From Elephas maximus indicus (taxonomy: Eukaryota; Chordata; Mammalia; Proboscidea; Elephantidae), in the NCBI RefSeq assembly GCF_024166365.1, contig NC_064832.1:46590249-46654248 (forward strand): DNA of 64,000 nucleotides. Direction: 5' to 3'. Numbering within the stretch: position 1 is the stretch's first letter; each line of letters begins with the position of its first letter. Of this stretch, positions 33,802 to 46,899 are shown in pieces. Position numbers and translations under genes: made by a program. The notes under the pieces are model-generated. The model was not told the DNA's origin. It saw only the letters and a list, made by a program, of their open reading frames with translations, and did not search any database.

Positions 33802-36360
33802 ATGTACCTTTCCATCTGTTGCTGCTTCCTTCTCTGGGCCCCTGCCCTGACGCTCAAAAACCTCAACTACTCCGTGCCGGAGGAGCAAGGCGCCGGCACG
33901 GTGATAGGCAACATCGGCAAAGATGCTCGGCTCCAGCCAGGGCTTCCGCCCGCGGAGCGCGGCGGCGGCGGGCGCGGCAAGTCGGGCAGTTACCGGGTGC
34001 TGGAAAACTCGGCGCCGCACCTGCTGGACGTGGACGTAGACAGTGGGCTTCTCTACACCAAGCAGCGTATCGACCGCGAGTCCCTGTGCCGCCACAACGC
34101 CAAGTGCCAGCTGTCCCTCGAGGTGTTCGCCAACGACAAGGAGATTTGTATGATCAAGGTGGAAATCCAGGACATCAACGACAATGCGCCTTCTTTCCCC
34201 TCGGACCAGATAGAAATGGACATCTCGGAGAACGCGGCCCCAGGCACTCGCTTCCCGCTCACCAGTGCCCACGACCCCGACGCCGGCGAGAACGGACTCC
34301 GCACCTACTTGCTCACCCGCGATGACCACGGCCTTTTCGCGGTGGATGTCAAGTCCCGCGGCGATGGCACCAAGTTCCCGGAGTTGGTCATCCAGAAGGC
34401 GCTGGACCGCGAGCAGCAGAACCACCACACGCTCGTGCTGACGGCCCTGGATGGAGGTGAGCCCCCGCGCTCCGCCACCATGCAGATCAATGTGAAAGTG
34501 ATCGACTCCAACGACAACAGTCCAGTCTTTGAGGCGCCTTCCTACATGGTGGAGCTGCCCGAGAACGCCCCTCTGGGCACCGTGGTCATCGATCTGAACG
34601 CCACCGACGCCGACGAGGGCCCCAACGGCGAAGTGCTCTACTCTTTCAGCAGCTATGTGCCCGACCGCGTGCGGGAGCTCTTCTCCATCGACCCCAAGAC
34701 CGGCCTGATCCGTGTCAAGGGCAACCTGGACTATGAAGAAAACGGGATGCTGGAAATCGACGTGCAGGCCCGAGACCTGGGGCCCAACCCCATCCCGGCC
34801 CACTGCAAGGTCACTGTCAAGCTCATCGACCGCAACGACAACGCGCCATCCATCGGTTTCGTCTCCGTGCGACAGGGGGCGCTGAGCGAGGCCGCCCCTC
34901 CCGGCACAGTCATCGCCCTGGTGCGGGTCACCGACCGCGACTCAGGCAAGAACGGGCAGCTGCAGTGCCGTGTCCTGGGCGGAGGGGGCACGGGCGGCGG
35001 TGGTCTGGGCGGGCCCGGGGGATCTGTGCCCTTCAAGCTTGAGGAGAATTATGACAACTTCTACACGGTGGTGACTGACCGCCCGCTGGACCGCGAGACG
35101 CAGGACGAATACAATGTGACGATCGTGGCGCGGGATGGGGGTTCGCCCCCGCTCAACTCCACCAAGTCGTTCGCAGTCAAGATACTGGACGAGAATGACA
35201 ACCCGCCTCGTTTCACTAAGAGTCTCTACGTCCTGCAGGTGCACGAGAACAACATCCCAGGAGAGTACTTGGGCTCCGTGCTCGCCCAGGACCCCGACCT
35301 GGGGCAAAACGGCACAGTGTCCTACTCCATACTGCCCTCGCACATCGGCGACGTGTCCATTTACACCTACGTGTCCGTGAACCCCACCAACGGGGCCATC
35401 TACGCCCTGCGCTCCTTCAACTATGAGCAGACCAAGGCTTTTGAGTTCAAGGTGCTGGCTAAGGACTCAGGGGCACCCGCGCACTTGGAGAGCAACGCCA
35501 CTGTAAGAGTGACAGTGCTGGATGTGAACGACAACGCGCCGGTCATCGTGCTGCCCACTCTGCAGAACGACACGGCCGAGCTGCAGGTGCCTCGCAACGC
35601 TGGCCTGGGCTACCTGGTGAGCACTGTGCGCGCCCTCGACAGCGACTTTGGCGAGAGCGGGCGCCTCACCTACGAAATCGTGGACGGCAACGACGACCAC
35701 CTGTTCGAGATCGACCCGTCCAGTGGCGAGATCCGCACGCTGCACCCCTTCTGGGAAGACGTGACCCCCGTGGTGGAGCTGGTGGTGAAGGTAACCGACC
35801 ACGGCAAGCCCACCCTGTCCGCGGTGGCAAAGCTCATTATCCGCTCAGTGAGCGGCTCCCTGCCCGAAGGGGTGCCCCGGGTGAATGGCGAGCAGCACCA
35901 CTGGGACATGTCGCTGCCGCTCATCGTGACTCTGAGCACTATCTCCATCATCCTCCTAGCGGCCATGATCACCATCGCGGTCAAATGCAAGCGGGAGAAC
36001 AAGGAAATCCGCACTTACAACTGCCGCATCGCCGAGTACAGCCACCCGCAGCTGGGCGGGGGCAAGGGCAAGAAGAAGAAGATCAATAAAAATGACATCA
36101 TGCTGGTGCAGAGCGAGGTGGAAGAGAGGAACGCCATGAACGTCATGAACGTGGTGAGCAGCCCCTCCCTGGCCACCTCCCCTATGTACTTCGACTACCA
36201 GACCCGCCTGCCCCTCAGCTCACCCCGGTCCGAGGTGATGTATCTCAAACCGGCTTCCAACAACCTGACTGTCCCACAGGGGCACGCGGGCTGCCACACC
36301 AGCTTCACCGGACAAGGGACTAATGCGAGCGAGACCCCCACCACTCGGATGTCCATAATT
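33000..36360. other. CpG island over the PCDH17 leader and coding exon
   Basis: CpG dinucleotides are frequent from about 33000 through the whole coding exon, with smaller peaks at 31110-31460 and 32190-32310. The flanking 25 kb on each side is strongly CpG-depleted. CpG islands covering the single large exon are usual for delta-2 protocadherins. Confidence 0.75.
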
Positions 36361-36363
36361 CAG
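33802..36363 (+). CDS. PCDH17: Protocadherin-17, first coding exon (854 residues; gene continues beyond the window)
   Basis: Delta-2 protocadherin, a homophilic calcium-dependent adhesion protein of the neuronal surface. I recognise the PCDH17 sequence along the whole exon. Seen: signal peptide about residues 1-17 (MYLSICCCFLLWAPALT); a C-X5-C loop in EC1 (C96, C102) typical of protocadherins; six cadherin repeats whose calcium-binding linkers are DINDNAP (124), DSNDNSP (235), DRNDNAP (343), DENDNPP (463) and DVNDNAP (574); EC6 about 580-700; membrane span about 706-727; then a basic tail with a KKKK stretch. Gly-rich insert near 393-407 in EC4. The ATG at 33802 was chosen because it starts the signal peptide; the in-frame TTG 24 bases upstream would only add MPSPHRSG. 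The exon ends in CAG|GTAGGA after MSIIQ, where PCDH17 is known to be spliced. The remaining roughly 300 cytoplasmic residues, including the CM1/CM2 and WAVE-binding regions known for the family, lie in exons not seen here. No frameshift or stop; GC-rich third positions, unlike the AT-rich flanks. Confidence 0.96.
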
Positions 36364-36369
36364 GTAGGA
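36364..36369 (+). other. 5' splice donor of PCDH17 intron 1
   Basis: CAG|GTAGGA follows the codon for the last Gln of MSIIQ. This matches the mammalian donor consensus, and the protein homology stops exactly here. If unspliced, translation adds V-G-D-F and stops at 36376-36378. Confidence 0.9.
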
Positions 36370-36378
36370 GACTTTTAG

Positions 36379-39300
36379 CATAACTGGGACTTCATTTTAG
36401 TGTTGGTTTTGGAGCTGTCCTGAAACCTTTGGGACAGGTCAAGCCACACTGCCAGTAGCAGTGATAGGGGAAATTCTATTTAATGAAAATGGTTTTTACT
36501 TTTGACACTGCTTGTACCTCATATTCTATACATAACCCTTCCCATGTAAATAGTCGAAAATCTACAATATGTAAATGTCTTGCTTCTGTTGCATTTTTGA
36601 AGTTTATTTTTATAGGTTTAAAAAATGCTGGCAGTGTTCAGTGCTCATAGCTTTTTTTTTTAACTTTTATTTTTTCATTAGTCTACATTTCATTCCATAA
36701 CAAAAGATTTCCAAAACAGAACACATTTTTGTTTTTGTTAACTAGGCTGAAATTTTTTTAAGTCACTTAATTTTTTTTGATACCAAAATGCAACAAAGTT
36801 ATATAGAAATACTTAAAAAGTTATCTTCTTAAAGCATAGTCACAACCTGTCAGAGTTTCAGAGCCTCAAAGTGAACTAAGTTTTCATGCATAAAAGTCAG
36901 TTTTGTATTTAAAAAGTGTTTTAAAGGACATGAATCTCATTTGCTCTTCAGCTGAAATTGCAGTGTAATGCATTAGTATGGCTTAAACTTTTGAAATGTC
37001 AGTGATGCTCTGAAGCTATTTTAAAAGTTTGAATGAATGGAGGCTCTGGATAATAACTGGTAACTATCTATGAAGAGTTTGTATTTGTTTTGTCCCTGTG
37101 GTTTTCTCTGTCTGCTTCTTCGAGCCATTAAGGAATGAACAGAGTGTACCAGAAGGGTCACAGACTCATCTTATACTATCGAAATTAAGAGACCAACTAG
37201 CAGTAAGGGCACTTGATGAGCCAAAAAGAATTCCAGGATACATTTAGTTGGTGTACTGTGTATTTTCAATATATCTGAGTTATATTAACTTTATGTTAGA
37301 TAGGTTAATTCAAAATTATTGATATATTTCAAAAATTAAGTCACGGACTGAGCATGGACATAGATTCTAATAATATCAGATGACTGTACTGTGTCTAGTC
37401 CCTGTCTGGTGTCTTTTATCCACAATTGAGTTGTATGACACACACACACACACACACAAACCTTAATTCTTGCTTATTATGAATGTGTCTTGCTGCAAAT
37501 TACTCTGCATGAGCAGTACTTGAAATTCAAATTTGAGCTTAACTAAAAGTGATGTTTAGGAAAGAAGATTAGTTTGAGGCAAATGAAAATAATTTATAAT
37601 TTCTTGCTTTGAAAAGCAAATACCTTTCCGTGACACTTGGCTCAGTAATATCTTTTATTTTTAAAAAGGAGTAATAATATCTCATAGTTAATCTTATATT
37701 TTCTAAGATTTGATAAGGGCATCAAGCCCTAAAAAGTGGCAAACCGTATTTTCCTTTAATAATATAATACCCTTGTAAGATAGAATCTCGTACTTGAGGT
37801 TACTAAATACTGAAGTATCAGCTGTACTATTAAACCCCGATGGTTAAACACTCACTTTTTTCAGTGTTTACTGTAGACTAAGAATCAGGAGTTTTTAACT
37901 TCTATAAAAATAAAAGAAGAAATTCCTCCCTTAAAAAAAAAAAGTGTGGTTTCTATGAAGATCTTTCTGTGACTGTAAAACTGGTGTTTATGATATTCAA
38001 TATCTCTGTAGAGATGTTAAAATATGAATTTATGGGTACCTTCTGTAGTCATTTTTATAAATACAAATATATTATATGCCTTTCTTATGTTTTTGTCTTC
38101 AACAATTGCAAACATGTCAGAGAGGTAAAGTTCAGTCTCCCAACTCACATGCTATAAGTTGAATTTTTATTTAGGTTTTAGTGAAAAATGAGATTGGTGC
38201 AGTAGAATTCTCGTCAAGTCTGATTCCTCGGCCAGACTAATTAGGAATAACCTTGGATTGAAGTACCTAGAATGTCTTGGGAGACAGGAATACACATACT
38301 GTGTGGTCACCATGCAGCCCTTGGGGATGGCCATTACTTGAAGGATGATGATGGTGATCAAACATCATTGTGATCTCGGTGATTCCTATCATTAGGACTA
38401 AAACTTAAGCCAAAGCAAATGACACATATAATTTTTTTTTCATTTTTAATAGAAAACAAGCGACAAAGTTTGTGGAGCCCCCTACCCAATTCTCTTTCTT
38501 CTAGAATTTTAATTCATGCTGTGGAGACACAGAATGAGTTTTTGTCTTAAATCTCTAAAATTATTGTTCATAGTGGCTCACTTTCCCATGTTGTTTCTGC
38601 CCTGGTAATGTCCTCGGCATAAACTGTTATATTAGGCTTTATCACCTATTGAAATTTGTCAGTTCTGTAGGGATACCTTGTGAATTCCTAATGTGTTAAT
38701 TTCCTTTTAAATGTATCATGTTTATTGCAATACCTTTTGGAGAACAAAGTAAATTAACCATAGTGACTTTTTTTTTTTTTTTAAACTATTGGGCTAAAAA
38801 TGCTTTATGCTGAAGAGATGTGCTTAAACATGCTTAAATTAAAGCATTCAGGTATACTATAATCTTGTTCCAAGTGCACTAGTTAGTGTGTATAGTTGGC
38901 ACAGCCTTCTGAGAACACACACTATTAACCTCCCATGTATTTCTGAGTCAGAATTTTGATCCATAAGTGCACTTGAACTTGCAGGTATGAGGTATGATTC
39001 CTCTTTATTTTCCAGCATCTTGTGTGCTGTTTAGAAGATGCATAATATATTTATATTGATTAAATGAAAATAATTTCATAATTGCATTGAGATAGACTGA
39101 TACAAAGTGGTGACATGAAATTTAGTAACTACATGATTTAAAAGGATCACTTTACAGGTCAAGTTAAGACTTCTTTACATATCACAAGATTTTGCCTGTT
39201 CTTAGGGTCTAAAATGTTAAGGTTAAGATGTGTGCAGGCTCTTCTTAGGTCAGGAGTATTTTTACTGAATACAGGAGCAGAATTTTCACATTAGCTGGTG

Positions 39301-41843
39301 TTGAAAAAGTGGTTTGTGAAAAAAAAACTATTTCAGGTTTTTTTTCTTCCCTTAGTCAAGTTCAAGTTTGTCTACAAGGTGTTTAAAAAATAGAACAGTG
39401 ATAAAAATATTCATGATAGTGTAAATCACAATATAAAAAATAGTTACGATTAAATATTTTATTCATTTTGAAGCTATAAAACTGACTTCAAAGATTATGA
39501 GCACAGATTTTGTGATAGGTAGGGCAAATAGATGATTACACAAATCTTATAAAAGACCTTCACATAGAAGAAATTTACATGGAATTATTTCATGTGTCAA
39601 TATTAAAGTTGAAATCAAATAGAGGTCATGACTACTTCTGAAGAATAACTGGTCATTGCTGGGATATCGACAATTATTTGTTAAGTCTCAGGGTAACTTA
39701 CCAACAGGTGTTTTCAGTAAAAGTCCTCTCTGAAAGAAGGGAGAAGGCTGGGGCTTCTCACTACTGAGGGCATTTGCAGTTTGGTTAGGACATCTCTGTT
39801 TTCAGGTTTTTTTTAATACCACTACTACAAGTTATTTTAGTATGAACTCATAGAATAAAGTATATTGAACCAACAAAATAAGTACTAAAATGAAATTTTA
39901 AAGGGAATACATTCCAACTCAGTGTTTTACAGTTCAATTTCAAAAGATCCACATTAGGGTTGACTTTAGAGCCTTTGTGCTAGGAAAATATAACATCTTT
40001 TTGATATTTGTGTATGGCCTTATCAATAAAAGGAAAGTAAGCACAAAGTGAATGCCCAGAACCAATCCAGATACATAAAAATGAGAATGAGGCCTAGAGG
40101 ACCAAAGTATCATAATGTAAACAGTGAACTTAGTATTGAAGAGTGAAGAGGTGAAAGGAGAAAGTCTATCTTTTAGTATCAACGTTATCCATTGTCAACC
40201 TCTCTTCCTACCTCTCTAATATAAGAGAATCTTGACTGTAGGGACGTAGATGAGTTCCCAAAGTCATGATCTTCAAAACTTTATACTCCTGTATACTCAT
40301 GATTTTAGTAACAGATGCTAAGTGTTTGAACTGTTTATTTCTTCATTTATGATTTTGGAAATATTTTGTTGCACCTTTATTCATAAAATGACACAATTTG
40401 CTTAGTCATATACATTAGTTTACATACACTATATATACATCTCTATTTATGGGGGTTTGGTGGGCTGAACGGAAGGGAATTTCTCTTATTGTGGTGCTTC
40501 TAGGAGTGTTTTGTCCATTTGTATTTTTTCCTAAAGGTATTTTTTAATTTTTTTAAAGATCTTAAAGAGGAGAGATTAAGGAGGATTGATTTCTACTTTA
40601 AATGAACATGAGGGCACAATCATTAAATCATTTATTTCTATTGTGTCATTATTAAAAGTAGCACAAGTAAACTAAATAAGCTTAATTTTAAAAATAATCA
40701 GCCATTCAGGTGCTTTGATTTTCTTAAAAAAAAAAAAAAAACTTAGGAGATTTTAAATCCAGATTATTGTTATTATAGTTGTTACTTCATTCTTAATTTT
40801 ATGTTCATCTAAGAAAATCTCAACTCCACCATAAATCTGTGTGCAATTTACTATTTCACAATAAATGAATACATAAAAAATACAATTATTAACTATATGA
40901 GCTAGGAAACAGAGAATTATTAGTTGATATGGTAACTATTCATAACATAATAATGTTTTTATCCATTAGCTTTTAATTTCTGGTAAAATTGCCAAAATGT
41001 CAGCTAGGTAGTACTTTAACATCCTGGCACTGAAATGATATTTCATTGGTCTTTAAAACATCTGAGAATGGGATTATATTTAATTTTACTTAGCAAGTTC
41101 TATAATTTTAATAAATATATTTAAGTTTACACATAAGATTTTGGAGTTTTATTCTTGGCATCTTCATGTTATTTAAGGCTTTGCATGATCACAAAAGAGC
41201 TTAGATCATAGAGAAGTATGCTCTAAAATTGTTATTGAAACTACTTGAACATATAGCTTAAGTCAAGAAAAATAATTACATACTTCAAAATATTATCTTT
41301 CACCTTTGATTGTATTGTTGAAACCACGCAAAAAAAGTGCATATTTTCTATAAAGTTTTCTCCATAAAGTTGACTGCATAATGTATATTATTTACATTTT
41401 TTACTGTGTATTGTTGCAGGTTTATATATGAGGCCAAAATAAATTAATTTTTTAAAAAATAATCCCAAATACCCTATCTACTTAAAGGACTAAGAATTAT
41501 CCATATTTTAAGGGAAAAAAATCTTCAAAGCTTTCAGTTAGTTAATACTCTTTAAAAATACAGTATTTATACTTTATCATGCTTTAATACCATTGTCAGG
41601 TTATTAACTAACTTTTCACTGTTAGTGCTGCTAGTGTAATATAATCCAATAGAAATACAACTATAAAAATAATAGGTGTAAATTATGATAAATATTTTAT
41701 GTTTTTTAAGATTAATGTTGTTCTACGTGCATTTATTGCATTGAAGGTTGGCTCTGCATATATTTATGAAAATGTGAAAAATAAAACTTTTTGGCAAAAT
41801 TAAAGTATGTGTATACCTGTATATATGTCTCCGATCTTAGTAT
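36379..41843. other. Proximal intron 1, transposon-free
   Basis: About 5.5 kb without any recognised transposon. Only an (AC)n run at 37438-37459 and A/T runs (about 37933, 38769, 40726) stand out. No exon seen. Confidence 0.5.
37438..37459. repeat. (AC)n microsatellite
   Basis: Eleven perfect AC units in the proximal intron. Confidence 0.95.
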
Positions 41844-42032
41844 AGGGAACCCTGGTGGTGCAGTGGTTTAGCACTCAGCTGCTAACCGAGAGGTCGGTGG
41901 TTCGAACCCACCAGGTGCTCTGCAGGGGAAAGACGTAGCAGTTTGCTTCCAAAAAGATTACAGCCTTGGAAAAACCCTATGGGGCAGTCCTACTCTGCCT
42001 ATGAGTCAAAATCAACTTGAAGGCATGGGGTT
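41844..42032 (+). repeat. AfroSINE, long form, best-preserved copy
   Basis: Intact Pol III A box TGGTGCAGTGG (41856-41866) and B box GGTTCGAACCC (41899-41909), then TTGCTTCCAAAAAGATTACA and GGGGCAGTCCTACTCTGCCT. The first AfroSINE to the right of PCDH17 exon 1. No clear target duplication. Confidence 0.95.
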
Positions 42033-44021
42033 TGCTTTTATGATATTCTCAATATAATGTATGTAAATACTCTCTCAAGGAAAAATAGTAGTCCATTTTT
42101 TAGGTTTCATTTTAAAGATAGTTCTCTTTTTAAGGATGAACCCAAGCTTTTACTTGCCTTTGAAAATACGGGTAAACTTGAGGCTTTTACTATTTGAAAG
42201 CTTCAGACAATTTTAAAGCTTCTTTAAGCGACTCAATGAACAATAAAGTTGAGTTTATGTAGATAGAGAAAATTGAAACAAACAAACAAAAAAGTATCAT
42301 CAAAGTTTCTATCCTTTTGGGAGGGAGGATGGAGGATGGTTAGAGGTATTGTAGGAATATACACTCTGAGCCTGATGATGAAACCACAAGAGAAGGAAGG
42401 AGAAGCCACCAGAACTGGGCCCGTGCCAGTTAGGAAGTCAAACTTAACTCCCTATTAACTCCCTAATGCTGACAAGCCTTGCAATACACTCAATAGTGGG
42501 TAAATTCTTACAAATGCACCTGCTAATTATGATATTAGTCATTGCTTCAGAATATATTCCCCCCAGTAATACTTCTGTTTAATAAATCCCATAGGGAATT
42601 ATCTTAAAGTCATATTTTAGCGAGGCCATTAGGGAAGAGTTTTTTTTTTGTATTGAATTCCTTCAACCAATGACTACACATTCGTTAGAGGATAGCATAA
42701 GGTTCATTTTGTCTGTCATTTTGAAGACAGTGTGACTACAAAACACTTTTAAAGTTCATCAGACCTACACTAATCTATTGTCAATCTATTAGTAAAGGAG
42801 ATGTTGATAAAAATTTCCTTCAGTGGCTTACAGTATTTTACAGTTAGTCATAGTCACTAGCATTGACAGTGATGTATTGCTATCCTTTGGTCTACTGAAA
42901 CAAATGATCTATAATAAAGAAGTCCTTAATGACATCAACATTCCCTGCTGTGACTAAGCAGAAACATGGTCATGCTTCCTCTGGTACTGTAAAAGTATAA
43001 GTTCAATATTTTTTAAGATAAAGCAAAAAACAAAAACCTGTAGCAAAATACAGATGCAAAATTGTGGCTGTGCAGATTGCATCTCTTACTTGTGGACACC
43101 AAGTTCTTCCAGTGAGAGACATGCAGCATTTGAGAGAATTTATTGATATGTATGTGACACACTTCTATTTGTCTGTTCTGGTCTTAGTGACATCCCGATT
43201 ACTGGTATTTGTAGGCCTTGCTCTGGATCTAATCCAGGCAGTTTTATTGTAGTGAAATGGCTCTTACAGTTCATTGAGCATCTAACGTAACATTGCTGAA
43301 TATGATTGGCGCGTTTGCATATATTTATTCAAAAAAATAAGGCAGTTAAATGGCATAATTATGGGAAAACGAATCATAACAATAAAAGACCATTTAAGTT
43401 AACAAGCTTTGTGATCAAAGGATAAATACAGGTTGGATAAATGAGACTTTAGATGTAACTAATCTACATAAAGAGGCTTTGGTTTGATTACAGGAACAGA
43501 ATATTTTAAAATAATTTAATGGTATTAGAAATGAAGTTTATTCCTTCATTCTGAAATATTTAGAGACCTGTGTTATCTCATTTTCTTTATGTTTCTATCA
43601 AAAAAAAAAAGCATGAAACATTTATGTTGAAAGAAAAATGGGCAAAGTAAAGATAAATATAATCTTGTAAGCTTCTGTTTAGTTTTGGAATATTCTGTGC
43701 CTGAACATTTAATATTTTTATACTTGTAATGGTTTTGATTGATTTTTAATTAGTGTACACATTAAAGGGGCAACTTAAAGGACAATTATTTGTTTACTCT
43801 CTTTATCAGCTAAATACAGCCTTTGTAGAAATTGAAGGCTAGAGTAATAAAAATCAGTTTGAAGTATTCAAAGCTGTATATTCATGATTGTTCGTAGACA
43901 CAGAGTGTTTTTAAGGGACACTGGCTATATATTTGTAAATCTTATTAAGACGTAATATATATGTTGATAATATATATTTGTTGATATATATATGTTGATA
44001 AATTCTAATGCTATTTTGATA
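42033..44021. other. Intron 1, no gene or transposon recognised
   Basis: AT-rich. Contains a short tandem of ATATATGTTGATA-like units at about 43950-43998. No exon seen. Confidence 0.45.
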
Positions 44022-44193
44022 GCCAAAACAAAAACAAAAACCATTGCTGTCAAATTGATTCCAACTCATAGTGACCCTATAGGACAGAGTGGAACTGCCT
44101 CATAGAGTTTCCAAGGAGCACCTGGTGGATTTGAACTGCTGACCCTTTGGTTAGCAGCCATAGGAGTTAACCACTAGGTCACCAGGGTTTCCA
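44022..44193 (-). repeat. AfroSINE, short form
   Basis: Reversed tail CCAAAACAAAAACAAAAACC, GACCCTATAGGACAGAGTGG, TTTCCAAGGAGCACCTGGTG and reversed head TCACCAGGGTTTCCATATG. Confidence 0.94.
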
Positions 44194-46899
44194 TATGTTT
44201 TAAAATAACAAATTTAGCTTAAAATGTGGCTACTTTAAATAACTGGTTTTTTCCAACAACTGTGGAGCTTTAGATACATTTTCTTCAGCTCTTCCAGGTG
44301 ATAATGAAGAAACAAACAAACAAAACATGATTTAAATACAAATCATGAATTGGTTTACTTCTATCTGAATCCTTACTAATCATTGCTAAGAATCATCTGA
44401 TTATGCTTATACATAAAATTTTCATGTCCTGCTATTCAATGAAACTCAAATTGAAATATAGACATATAATAATGAGGACATATATTAAATGCCAATAACT
44501 TCCTTTCTTAAAACAGAATGCAACAGGTATTTAATGTAGGCAGAAATGGTTATGGGGGTCAAAATATACTTCTCATTGTTATAGATCAATTTTAGACTGT
44601 CATATCTTAGATAAGTTCTGAAATTTATTTTCAGTATGAACACTCATAGAAGTTTGGAAAGCCTAAAACTATAGTTCTCACCCTTAAGGTATACCATTTC
44701 TTTTTTAGTCATGGCCTCAAATACCTTTTAAAAGCTGTTCATTTTATTTTTCACACGGCAAAATTTATGAGTATGGTGAGATTATTTTATGACTGTATAT
44801 TGGATAGATTCTGCTGTTCCTTCACAACAACAGAGCAATTTCATACACAGAATGGAAATTTATAAAGGCAATTCACCTTTGATTATCACGAGAAGAATTA
44901 GCTAACCACGTCTGTGAAGTGGCCGGTATGTGCTTTTTTTTTTACTGATCTTATCATGTTGGTAGATGAGATGACAGTAAGCAATTAGAATGCTTGAGAA
45001 ATAAAGTACTTAAAATCTTAGCAAAATTTGCTGAGAATAAATGGTAAACTTCTAATATTTTGAAAAAGGAGGGAATTAGCTTCAAAGGGACATAATTTAT
45101 ATCTCAAATGTGACAGTTGCTTAATGATACATATGTACATAAATATTAGTCATACAAGTTTTCCCAACAATCTTAAAAATAATTTACTTGAATTTCTGTA
45201 TTTTGATCAGCAGAAACAGAATATTGTCTAAGATCATTCTACTTCACTGTCTTCTTGGGACACAAAATTCTTGCTTTCTATTTTGTTTTTGCAGTTTTGC
45301 TTCTATTTCAAAATAATACAGCCCAAATTAATTTATCGCATTAAGAATACATGAAATAAAAGAAAAATCACTTCAAATTTTATTATCATTTTCATTAAGG
45401 CACAGTTAAGAATTACTTGATTGTTGTTTTATTTTTGTTATTATTTTTAGTTTTAAATAGCCTTGTGTCACAATAATACATTTTTTTTCTTTTTGTTTTA
45501 AGCTAATGCCGAATCTCTGATTTTAATCTCAGTCTATTAAGTCAAAAATTCCTGATTAAAATGAAAGTTTCTAGCTATGTATTGACTCTTAGTATTGTAT
45601 GCATTGAATGCTTTTGTCGTTATAGAAAACAATGAAAATTTGTTCATGCTACTGCATGAACTTAAGTGTAGATTAAGAATCAGGGTTATTGGGAGCAGAT
45701 TTATACATAAAAGCTGCAAAAATTTTAATGTGAATGCATAGGTTAAAAAAAAAATCTGTAACCTTGTACGTTTAGTGCATTAAAAAATCATTGTTAGCTA
45801 ACTTTCCAGATTCTGACTATCTAGGAAAGCTACTATTTTTCCCTAGATGATAATAAGATGGGAAATAAGGGAACAATACTATTAAACAAATTCCACTCAC
45901 AGGAATTTTTAAGAGGTGTTGGCAAAGCCTGTTCCATGTAGTGTGACCTTCTGTACCAATACCAGCAAATAAAGCAATAGCCTAAGTGGTGACAAACTAA
46001 AATAGATGAGAAATACATTTAAGGAGACTTTCTTTTTTAAGCAGTAGGCTTTCAAAGATATTTTATAATCAAGACAACTACATATTCGTGTTAGAATGCA
46101 TGCCCAGTTCCCCCTCTCAAAACCCAATTTGCTACCACCTGTGGCTATTTCTATTAAAAAAAATGAAAAAGAAACATAATTACTAGGAGTCTCAGCAGTC
46201 TTAGAGTAAATATTTGCAATTACAATACCTCCCTTGGGCAGATGTGTGAAAATGGCAGATTAATTCAAGCCAGGATCTTTCCGTTCATTGTGCATTTTTA
46301 GGTTTGGTGTCAAATTAGAGTGGCTCAGTTTGTTCTGGTTAAAGGTTATGTCGGTGTTTCTAGGAAATCTCTAGAAATAAAGATCCACAAATCAGCCATT
46401 AAATTTTGCCCCAGGCGAAAAGTTGACAGGGACCATCTCACCAAAGGACTGGAGAATGTTTTCCATCGCTCTCCTCCATTACTTAAGTTTGAAGTAAGAC
46501 CATTTGGCAGTATTGAGAAAGCAAGACTAGGACTAGCAGGTAAAAAGAAATGTGTGGCCTTTTGAACTATAAAATAAAAAAGAAAAAAAAAAGACTAATC
46601 CACCAGAAACCATGGAGGTCCGTTTTATTCTGTGCTTGATCCTAAAACTACTTGATACCTAAGGGCTTTAGAGAGCCACATATTAAGACTGGATGGCTAA
46701 AAGGTGATTTAGCACCGTACCCATATTCAGCCATTCCTTTTTTTGATTATGATATGTGTACTCTGATCTTAATAAAGCTCTAATTGATCTACACACAAAA
46801 TAATGAATTATATTAAGTCCAAACAATTTTAAACCTCGGGATAGGTGTTATAACTTTCTGTTGGTAAGGTGAAGTCATTGTATCTCAAAGCAGTCTAGA
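44194..46899. other. Intron 1; candidate conserved stretch at 46190-46560
   Basis: No exon and no clear transposon. 46190-46560 is less AT-rich and of mixed complexity, with an 81-codon open frame (46320-46565) lacking recognisable domains. Confidence 0.4.

Noticed and set aside
33402-33866. 154-codon minus-strand frame across the PCDH17 leader and start
   Set aside because: Low-complexity Arg/Ala/Gly-rich translation from CpG-island DNA, overlapping the true start on the other strand, with no domain.
33784-34803. 339-codon open frame on the minus strand opposite PCDH17
   Set aside because: It is the antisense of the GC-rich cadherin-coding exon. GC-rich coding DNA often leaves the opposite frame open. 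Its translation shows no domain, and the plus-strand protein is certain.
41844-42032. tRNA gene suggested by intact A and B boxes
   Set aside because: The boxes belong to the tRNA-derived head of an AfroSINE; no cloverleaf with paired acceptor stem is present.
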